From Colimorpha sp045222795 (GTDB lineage Bacteria > Bacteroidota > Bacteroidia > Bacteroidales > P3): DNA of 7,667 nucleotides. The notes beneath the pieces were generated by a model, which did no database searches, was not told the origin of the DNA, and saw only the letters and a list, made by a program, of their open reading frames with translations. Positions 1 through 4,695 of the stretch are shown here, piece by piece. The position numbers and the translations under genes are program-made. The stretch's first letter is position 1; the number at the start of each line of letters is the position of its first letter. The stretch lies in NCBI GenBank assembly GCA_045222795.1, contig JBGUZF010000128.1:1-7667 (forward strand), given 5' to 3'.

Positions 1-1
1 C

Positions 2-349
2 GAGGTGAGGGAGGAGACGGGCCTGGAGATAACCCGCTGGCACTACCGTGGCATCGTCACCTTCATCTCCGACACATGGCCCAACGAATATATGCACCTC
101 TTCACCGCCACAGAGTGGAACGGCGAGCCCGACATGGGCATCGACGACGAAGGCGAGCTGGCATGGATTAAGAAAGCCGACCTTCCTCTATCACCTTTCA
201 CCTCTCACCTTTCACCTATACAACTCTGGGAGGGTGACCGCATCTTCCTCCGCCTGCTCCTCGACGAAAGCACCCCCTTCTTCTCCCTCAAGCTCGTCTA
301 CGAACAGGACGAGATGGTAAAAGCCACGCTCAATGGAACGGTGCTTTGA
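2..349 (+). CDS. NUDIX hydrolase, MutT/MTH1-like (5' end missing)
   Basis: This is the C-terminal part of a NUDIX pyrophosphohydrolase that probably hydrolyses damaged or non-canonical nucleoside triphosphates such as 8-oxo-dGTP to the monophosphate. The left edge cuts through the Nudix box: the visible protein starts at EVREETGL, which is the second half of GX5EX7REUXEEXGU and holds the metal-binding glutamates. Downstream are EGELAWIKKADLPL, a typical strand after the box, and LWEGDRIFL followed by a terminal FF...LVYEQDEM stretch, which resembles the MTH1-type C-terminus. The GTG at position 5 is an internal valine, not a start. Between the last two blocks, about ten residues (SPFTSHLSPI) are encoded by a 7-nt tandem repeat at 189-216 and look like an inserted loop. 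The gene ends 17 nt inside the helicase gene, which suggests translational coupling. The family is secure. The exact substrate is inference. Confidence 0.85.
   Translation, partial: EVREETGLEITRWHYRGIVTFISDTWPNEYMHLFTATEWNGEPDMGIDDEGELAWIKKADLPLSPFTSHLSPIQLWEGDRIFLRLLLDESTPFFSLKLVYEQDEMVKATLNGTVL
189..216. repeat. Four 7-nt tandem units inside the NUDIX gene
   Basis: The units are TATCACC, TTTCACC, TCTCACC and TTTCACC, followed by TATACAAC. They encode a serine/proline-rich loop between two conserved NUDIX segments. Seven is not a multiple of three, so gain or loss of one unit would shift the frame. No inverse second arm is seen, and the CAAATG core of other elements is absent. Confidence 0.85.
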
Positions 350-3083
350 CCAGTGGCAGCAGGAGGCGATAGCCATCAGCGGCGGACGGCATCTGGTGCT
401 GGCTCCGCCGGGATGCGGCAAGACCGACATACTTACCGAGCGCGTGGTACATGCCCACGAACAGGGCATAGAGTACCGCGATATGCTGTGTCTGACCTTC
501 ACCAACCGCGCCGCCAAAGGCATGGCGCAGCGCATAGCCGACCGCACGGGCAACCCCGTGCCAGACGACCTCTTCGTGGGCAACATACACCGTTACTGCT
601 CGCAGATGCTCTTCAACGAGGGTGTGGTGAACCACAACAGTGCCATCATCGACGAGGGCGATGTGGAGAACATCGTCCAGGAGGAGCTCTGCAAGAGGCT
701 CAACATACAGAGCCACACCACGGAGCTGATGCGCTATCAGCATGCGCTGTGGCAGCTGACGCTGGGCGTGCGCGGCGAGCTGCTGCTGCACGGCGAGCTG
801 CTGCACACCGGTGCCATGGCCAAGCTCTGCGACGTGCTGGGTCGTCCCTTCGACGAGGAGTCCCTCGGCGCGATATACGACGACATAGAGCGCCTCGCCG
901 ACCGCTACACGGTGCTTCACGAACTGCCCGCAGCCAACACCATGCTGCTGGCCAAAGCCTATCAGCAGTACAAGGCCGACAACGACCTGCTGGACTACGA
1001 CGACCTGCTGGTGCTGACATATCAATATCTAGTGAGTAGTGGACAGTGGGCAGTGGGTAGCACCAGTGGTCAAATGCTATCCACTACACACTACACACTA
1101 CCCACTAAATACAATTGGATAGAGATTGACGAGGTGCAGGACCTCAACGCGCTGCAGTTCGCGCTGGTGGACCTCCTGGCCACCGACGACGCCACCATAG
1201 TGTACCTGGGCGACGAACAGCAGGCCATCTTCTCGTTCATCGGCGCCAAGCTCGAGACCCTCGAAGCACTGAAACGCCGCTGCAAGGGACACATACACTA
1301 CCTGCACACCAACTACCGCTCGCCGAAATACCTCCTCGACCTGCAGAACGACTTCGCGAAGAAGAACCTCGGAAGTGGCCAGTGTGTCGTGGGGAGCACA
1401 AGTGGACAAATGCTATCCACTATCCACTACCCACTGTCCACTAATCGTGCTCCGCACGATTTATGCCTCCTCGACGTGGGCGACGCACAGCTGGAGGCCT
1501 ACTATACCGCCCGCTTCGCCAAGCGCTACGGCGACATGGACGCGGAGGGGCGCGTGGCCATCCTGGTGAGCACCAACCGCGAGGCCGACGAGGTTGGCGA
1601 GACGATGACGGCGGCAGGCATACCGCACTTCAAGATCAGCGGCACCGACCTCTTCTCGCTGCCCGCCATACGGCTGCTGCTGGCGCACCTGACGGTGCTC
1701 ACCGACGAGACAGTGTTCATAGCCTGGGCGCGACTGCTGTGGGGCCTCAAGGTGCTGCCCACCTACACCGCCGCGCGCAACTTCATGCGCGACATGCGGC
1801 GCGAGGCCCTGCTGCCGAGCGACTTCCTGCGCTACGACAACTCGTCGTACCTGCAGGAGTTCGTGCGCGTATACGACAACGAGGAGCTCGTCATCTTCGA
1901 CACCGAGACCACGGGCCTCGACGTGGAGAAGGACGACATCATACAGATTGCTGCCGTGAAAGTGCGGCAGGGCAAGGTCGTAGGCAAGTCCTTCAACATC
2001 ATCCTCGAGACCGACCGCGAGCTGCCCGAGACCGTCGGCGGACATCCCAACCCCATGCTCGAGGTGTACCGCAACAGCAAGCGCCACCCCCGCGCCGAAG
2101 GTCTGCGGATGTTCATGGACTACTGCAAGGGCAAGGTGCTGGTGGGCCACAACGTGGAGTATGACTACCAAATCCTCAAGTATAACTTGATTAAGGAGAC
2201 AGGAGGTAAGGAGACAGGAGATAAGACAAATGTATTGGAAGAGGTCTGTCCACGCTATTTCGACACGCTGAAGTACATACGTCTGGTGCGGCCACGCCTG
2301 CGCCACTACAAGCTGGGGCACCTGCTCGAAACGCTGCACCTCGAAGGGCAGAACAGCCACCAGGCCGACGATGACATCATGGCCACCCTCTCGCTGCTCA
2401 ATTTCTGCCACCTCAACGCCATGCAGATATGTGCCGACCAACAGGCATTCATGAGCGGCCACAGGAAGCTGATAGACAAGTTCCGCGAACGGTACGCAGA
2501 GCTGTACCTTCACGGACTGGGAATGCAAGGAGTGCGAGGGAGTGCGGAGGAGTGCAAGACAAATGTACCGGAGGGAATTGTCTCTGAGCTACAATACACC
2601 TACGAAAAGCTTCTCGACGCAAAACTCATCGAGCCTGTCGACAAATGGCGCCACCTGCTGCACTACCTCGAGGCCGACGTCATACGCACCGACCTCTACC
2701 CCACCCAGCGCAAGCAGCTGGAGCGCTACGTCACCGAGCTATGCACCTGCAAGGAGGCCGACATGTGCGGCTCGTCGCTCGAGGAGCGTCACATCATCTC
2801 GACGGTGCACAAGGCCAAGGGCTTGGAGTTCGACACTGTTATAGTGTACCGTGCCATCGACGGCAGCTACCCCGGCACCCACAGCTGGACGGAGAAGCAG
2901 ATACAGGAAGATGCGCGACGCCTCTTCGTGGCGCTGTCGCGCTCAAAGAGGCGTCTCTGTGTGATATACGACGACTATTACGGTCGTTCGCCACATGCCC
3001 TCTCGCCCTTCCTCGAGAAGGTCAAGGAGCATTTCACCCTCTACCGCCGCGGCGTCGACGGCAAGATAAGGGAGGTGTTCTAG
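333..3083 (+). CDS. UvrD/PcrA-type SF1 helicase with internal DEDDh 3'-5' exonuclease domain
   Basis: A 916-residue ATP-dependent DNA helicase fused to a DnaQ-like exonuclease, presumably a cytoplasmic repair or recombination enzyme. Helicase motifs in order are: Q motif FDQWQQEAI (5-13), Walker A PPGCGKT (25-31), Ia LTFTNRAA (54-61), Walker B DEVQD (266-270), III GDEQQAIFSF (293-302), IV NYRSP (327-331), then a UvrD_C start VAILVSTNREADEV near 410. After a lead-in comes the exonuclease: Exo I DTETTG with D523 and E525, Exo II VGHNVEYD with D611, Exo III HQADDD with H676 and D681, so all DEDDh residues are present. The helicase resumes with HKAKGLEFDTV (826-836) and RRLFVALSRSKRRL (motif VI). 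The nuclease thus sits where subdomain 2B lies in PcrA. The ATG at 333 is chosen because the Q motif follows at once. Four repeat-encoded stretches interrupt the protein (residues about 234-260, 347-378, 621-634 and 729-746). The frame stays open throughout, so the gene is probably functional. Confidence 0.9.
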   Translation: MERCFDQWQQEAIAISGGRHLVLAPPGCGKTDILTERVVHAHEQGIEYRDMLCLTFTNRAAKGMAQRIADRTGNPVPDDLFVGNIHRYCSQMLFNEGVVNHNSAIIDEGDVENIVQEELCKRLNIQSHTTELMRYQHALWQLTLGVRGELLLHGELLHTGAMAKLCDVLGRPFDEESLGAIYDDIERLADRYTVLHELPAANTMLLAKAYQQYKADNDLLDYDDLLVLTYQYLVSSGQWAVGSTSGQMLSTTHYTLPTKYNWIEIDEVQDLNALQFALVDLLATDDATIVYLGDEQQAIFSFIGAKLETLEALKRRCKGHIHYLHTNYRSPKYLLDLQNDFAKKNLGSGQCVVGSTSGQMLSTIHYPLSTNRAPHDLCLLDVGDAQLEAYYTARFAKRYGDMDAEGRVAILVSTNREADEVGETMTAAGIPHFKISGTDLFSLPAIRLLLAHLTVLTDETVFIAWARLLWGLKVLPTYTAARNFMRDMRREALLPSDFLRYDNSSYLQEFVRVYDNEELVIFDTETTGLDVEKDDIIQIAAVKVRQGKVVGKSFNIILETDRELPETVGGHPNPMLEVYRNSKRHPRAEGLRMFMDYCKGKVLVGHNVEYDYQILKYNLIKETGGKETGDKTNVLEEVCPRYFDTLKYIRLVRPRLRHYKLGHLLETLHLEGQNSHQADDDIMATLSLLNFCHLNAMQICADQQAFMSGHRKLIDKFRERYAELYLHGLGMQGVRGSAEECKTNVPEGIVSELQYTYEKLLDAKLIEPVDKWRHLLHYLEADVIRTDLYPTQRKQLERYVTELCTCKEADMCGSSLEERHIISTVHKAKGLEFDTVIVYRAIDGSYPGTHSWTEKQIQEDARRLFVALSRSKRRLCVIYDDYYGRSPHALSPFLEKVKEHFTLYRRGVDGKIREVF
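1031..1107. repeat. Palindromic heptamer element, copy 1 in the helicase gene
   Basis: The left arm is four 7-nt units (AGTGAGT, AGTGGAC, AGTGGGC, AGTGGGT; 1031-1058). The core is AGCACCAGTGGTCAAATGC (1059-1077). The right arm is four units (TATCCAC, TACACAC, TACACAC, TACCCAC; 1078-1105). By hand, 23 of 30 positions of arm 1031-1060 are complementary to 1077-1106, so a long stem with a loop of about 16 nt is possible. It is read in frame as about residues 234-260, just before Walker B. It is AT-richer and more monotonous than the surrounding codons. Confidence 0.9.
1374..1443. repeat. Palindromic heptamer element, copy 2 in the helicase gene
   Basis: The left arm is AGTGGCC, AGTGTGT, CGTGGGG (1374-1394). 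The core is AGCACAAGTGGACAAATGC (1395-1413), 17 of 19 nt identical to copy 1. The right arm is TATCCAC, TATCCAC, TACCCAC, TGTCCAC (1414-1441). Over 75 nt the two copies match at about 60 positions by hand count, with an unbroken 16-nt identity CAAATGCTATCCACTA at 1071-1086 and 1407-1422. Both copies are read in the same frame, giving the shared peptide VGSTSGQMLST. Confidence 0.9.
1443..1461. repeat. Perfect 8-bp inverted repeat next to heptamer element 2
   Basis: AATCGTGC (1443-1450), loop TCC, GCACGATT (1454-1461) form a perfect short hairpin in the middle of the helicase coding sequence. It directly follows the right arm of the second heptamer element and encodes about NRAPHDL. It lies between motif IV and the UvrD_C part. 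There is no U-run after it, and it is inside an open gene, so it is not a terminator. Confidence 0.8.
2193..2234. repeat. Two 15-nt tandem units plus GACAAATGTA core in the exonuclease domain
   Basis: AAGGAGACAGGAGGT (2193-2207) and AAGGAGACAGGAGAT (2208-2222) are followed by AAGACAAATGTA (2223-2234). Each 15-nt unit can be split into GGAGACA plus a GGAG(G/A)TAA part, that is four short GGAG units. They encode KETGGKETGDKTNV at about residues 621-634, between Exo II and the segment leading to Exo III. A 15-nt unit keeps the reading frame. There is no clear inverse arm. Confidence 0.85.
2527..2567. repeat. Three 10-nt tandem units plus GACAAATGTA core in the helicase gene
   Basis: AAGGAGTGCG, AGGGAGTGCG and GAGGAGTGCA (2527-2556) are followed by AGACAAATGTA. 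The 12-mer AAGACAAATGTA at 2556-2567 is identical to that at 2223-2234. AGACAA (2557-2562) is mirrored by TTGTCT at 2578-2583. The tract encodes about QGVRGSAEECKTNV (residues 732-745), between the exonuclease domain and the return to the helicase fold. Confidence 0.8.
3080..3083. other. Convergent stop codons sharing CTAG
   Basis: The helicase gene ends with TAG at 3081-3083 on the + strand. queF ends with TAG read from 3082 to 3080 on the - strand. The four bases CTAG serve both genes, so there is no spacer and no room for a conventional terminator between the two converging transcripts. At least one transcript must run into the opposite gene. Confidence 0.95.
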
Positions 3084-3541
3084 TTATTCTTATAGTTACG
3101 CAGACGCTGCTCGGCGAGGGTCTCGTACTTGGTGCCGGGGCGGCCGTAGTTGGCGAAGGGATGGATGCTGATGCCTCCGCGCGGCACGAAGAGGCCCAGC
3201 ACCTCGATATAGCGCGGGTCCATAAGTTTGATGAGGTCGTCGAGGATGATGTTGACACAGTCCTCGTGGAAGTCGCCGTGGTTGCGGAACGAGAAGAGGT
3301 AGAGCTTGAGGCTCTTGCTTTCGACCATCTTCTTGTCGGGGATGTACATAATCTTCATCTCGGCGAAGTCGGGCTGGCCGGTGACGGGGCACATGGCGGT
3401 GAACTCGGGGCAGTTGAACTGCACCCAATAGTCGCGCTCGGGGTAGCGGTTCTCGAAGGCCTCGAGCACCTCGGGGGCGTAGGTCTCGGGTATCTGGCTT
3501 TTGCGGCCCAAGGCCTGCAGGTTGTCTTGTTTTCTATCCAT
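3080..3541 (-). CDS. queF: PreQ0 reductase (7-cyano-7-deazaguanine reductase, NADPH-dependent)
   Basis: This enzyme reduces the nitrile of preQ0 to the aminomethyl group of preQ1 with NADPH, the last free-base step of queuosine synthesis. The 153-residue length fits the short, unimodular QueF type. The conserved block EFTAMCPVTGQPDFA gives the nucleophilic Cys51 and Asp58. The QueF motif ESKSLKLY (74-81) marks the NADPH-binding family signature. FHEDCVN (91-97) holds the histidine and glutamate that bind the base. These correspond to the Cys, Asp, His and Glu known from the Bacillus enzyme. It is the last gene of the que cluster, 3 nt after the queE stop, so the two are almost certainly cotranscribed and perhaps translationally coupled. 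Its stop codon overlaps that of the converging helicase gene. Confidence 0.96.
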   Translation of the reverse strand: MDRKQDNLQALGRKSQIPETYAPEVLEAFENRYPERDYWVQFNCPEFTAMCPVTGQPDFAEMKIMYIPDKKMVESKSLKLYLFSFRNHGDFHEDCVNIILDDLIKLMDPRYIEVLGLFVPRGGISIHPFANYGRPGTKYETLAEQRLRNYKNN

Positions 3542-3544
3542 ATA

Positions 3545-4120
3545 TCATCTAATGTTTAGTATCTTGTGTATCTGTAACGAGAGGCGCCACTGCGGATGAC
3601 TCTTGACGTATTCCACCGTGGCGGCGGTGATGGCGGCGTTGCGTGCGGCGTCACCGGTATCCAAAGGTTGGAGAAATTGAAAGTTGAAAGTTGAAAGTTG
3701 AAAATTAGGTTCGTACTCACCATCGAATAATACTTTGACCTCGTCGGCGTGGGTCAGCACCACCTCGGCGTCGTCGACATAGGCGTTCTTGGGCGAGAGG
3801 GTTATCCAGTCGACATTCGGCGGCAGTGCGTGAGTGCCGTTGGTCTCGACGGCAACGTAGCGGCCTGCGCGGTGCAGGGCGTCGACCAGCGTTGCGGTGA
3901 GCTGCAGCGACGGCTCGCCGCCGGTGACGACGACATGGGTGGCCGGATACTTGGCTACCTCGGCAACAATCTCCGCCTCGCTCATCTCGATGCCGCTCTC
4001 GTGCTGTGTGTCGCAGAAGGGGCAACGCAGGTTGCAGCCGCTCAGGCGCACGAAGACGGCCGGCGTGCCGCTGTAGTAGCCCTCCCCTTGGAGACTGTAG
4101 AATATCTCATTGACTTTCAT
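3545..4120 (-). CDS. queE: 7-carboxy-7-deazaguanine synthase, radical SAM
   Basis: QueE converts 6-carboxy-tetrahydropterin to 7-carboxy-7-deazaguanine with a [4Fe-4S] cluster, SAM and Mg2+. The N-terminus NEIFYSLQGEGYYSGTPAVF is typical of the family. The radical SAM motif is C29-x3-C33-x2-C36 within CNLRCPFC, and the SAM-binding GGEP is at 67-70. ETNGTHALP and TLSPK follow in the expected order, and LQPLDTG comes near the end. The 191 residues fit the short QueE type. About residues 139-149 (FQLSTFNFQF) are encoded by a 7-nt tandem repeat that appears to fill the loop before LQPLDTG. The start ATG at 4118-4120 is preceded by AAAGAATATT and no Shine-Dalgarno sequence. The 137-nt spacer to queD holds a large inverted repeat. 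queF follows after 3 nt. Confidence 0.95.
   Translation of the reverse strand: MKVNEIFYSLQGEGYYSGTPAVFVRLSGCNLRCPFCDTQHESGIEMSEAEIVAEVAKYPATHVVVTGGEPSLQLTATLVDALHRAGRYVAVETNGTHALPPNVDWITLSPKNAYVDDAEVVLTHADEVKVLFDGEYEPNFQLSTFNFQFLQPLDTGDAARNAAITAATVEYVKSHPQWRLSLQIHKILNIR
3677..3707. repeat. Four 7-nt tandem units inside queE
   Basis: On the + strand the units are TTGAAAG three times and TTGAAAA once (3677-3704), followed by TTA. In the coding direction this reads as repeated TTTCAAC-like units giving the peptide FQLSTFNFQF. It is much richer in A+T than the rest of queE. One unit gained or lost would cause a frameshift upstream of the conserved LQPLDTG segment. Confidence 0.9.
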
Positions 4121-4136
4121 AATATTCTTTCTCTTA

Positions 4137-4254
4137 AAGGTAGTTATCGTTCGCTACGCTCGCTAGTAGTTAAAGACAATAGTGCCGTCTCTGTTGCAGG
4201 ATAATACATTTGTCCTTTTACTACTTTAACTACTCTAACTACTTTAACTACCTG
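4137..4254. repeat. Inverted-repeat element filling the queD-queE spacer
   Basis: The outer ends AGGTAGTTA (4138-4146) and TAACTACCT (4245-4253) are perfect 9-bp inverted repeats. An inner pair AGTAGTTAAAGACAA (4165-4179) and TTGTCCTTTTACTACT (4210-4225) is nearly complementary. One arm is four 9-nt units (TTTTACTAC, TTTAACTAC, TCTAACTAC, TTTAACTAC; 4216-4251). The interior carries GGACAAATGTA read on the - strand (4205-4215) and a GC-rich CGTTCGCTACGCTCGCT segment at 4149-4165. The element begins a few nt after the queD stop and occupies nearly the whole spacer. It could shape the queD-queE mRNA. I see no promoter directed at queE. Confidence 0.85.
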
Positions 4255-4257
4255 GTA

Positions 4258-4590
4258 TCAATCCACTTCGTAAGTGGCAGTGTTGCCGGTGGTCTCCTGC
4301 ACGTCGACGCGGTAGCAGTTGGGCACCTGCTGCTGGCACCAGCGGGCGATGTTCTCGGCCGTGGGGTTGCAACCGATAACGTCGTTGACGACCTGATGGT
4401 CGAGGCGGTCGACAATCTGGTTCTTTATCTTGGAGAAATCCACCACCATCCCGTTATGATCGAGCTCGCGGGACTTGCAGTAGATGGTTATCTGCCAGTT
4501 GTGACCATGCATCTGTGTGCACTTGCTGGGATAGTCCAGCTCCAGGCGGTGTGCGCCGGAGACTTCTATATGTTTGGTAACGTAATACAT
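4258..4590 (-). CDS. queD: 6-carboxy-5,6,7,8-tetrahydropterin synthase
   Basis: QueD converts 7,8-dihydroneopterin triphosphate to 6-carboxy-tetrahydropterin, the first dedicated step toward preQ0. At 110 residues it has the usual bacterial QueD size. Zinc ligands are H14 (SGAHRLE), H28 and H30 (QMHGHNW). The catalytic cysteine is C24, and D64/H65 in RLDHQVVND complete the catalytic set. VVDFSKIK and PTAENIARW are family blocks. A longer frame upstream to 4638 exists, but its extra 16 residues come from the low-complexity spacer, and MYYVTKHIE at 4590 matches the usual N-terminus, so 4590 is the start. An A-rich AATATAAAA precedes it. It lies between queC (96-nt spacer) and queE (137-nt spacer), both spacers being filled by inverted-repeat elements. 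Confidence 0.95.
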   Translation of the reverse strand: MYYVTKHIEVSGAHRLELDYPSKCTQMHGHNWQITIYCKSRELDHNGMVVDFSKIKNQIVDRLDHQVVNDVIGCNPTAENIARWCQQQVPNCYRVDVQETTGNTATYEVD

Positions 4591-4602
4591 TTTTATATTG
4601 TT

Positions 4603-4695
4603 TGATTGTGTTATTGCTTGATTGCTTGAGTGAACCAACGTAATTGTTTTACTGCGTAATACTCAAGCATTCAGACAATCAAGCATTCAGGCATT
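4603..4695. repeat. Inverted octamer element filling the queC-queD spacer
   Basis: One arm is CAAGCATT, CAGACAAT, CAAGCATT, CAGGCATT (4664-4695), four 8-nt units. The other arm is TGATTGTG, TTATTGCT, TGATTGCT, TGAGTGAA (4603-4634). TGCTTGAGT (4623-4631) and ACTCAAGCA (4661-4669) are perfect 9-bp inverted repeats around a 29-nt core. The queC stop codon (4687-4689) and the codons for its last two residues lie inside the fourth and third units, so the repeat overlaps the coding sequence. The CAAATG core of other elements is absent. Confidence 0.85.

Noticed and set aside
1031..1443. CRISPR-like array from the two repeats in the helicase gene
   Set aside because: There are only two copies, 336 nt apart, with coding sequence between them. 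They are in-frame heptamer palindromes, not repeat-spacer units.
330..2528. Long open frames on the opposite strand of the helicase gene (for example 1461-2528 and 330-1025 on the - strand)
   Set aside because: These are shadow frames caused by GC-rich codon use. Their translations are rich in V, H, L and A without any recognisable domain, and the + strand gene has full motif support.
3080..3090. Terminator between the helicase gene and queF
   Set aside because: The genes share their stop codon bases and no hairpin with a T-run is visible at the junction.
4144..4209. Small 21-residue frame on the - strand starting at the ATG of the core in the queD-queE spacer
   Set aside because: It lies inside the inverted-repeat element, has low-complexity sequence, and the ATG is part of the repeated core. 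There is no sign of a ribosome binding site or of conservation.
4591..4638. N-terminal extension of QueD to 4638
   Set aside because: The extra residues (MVHSSNQAITQSNN...) are translated from the octamer repeat spacer. MYYVTKHIE is the normal family start.
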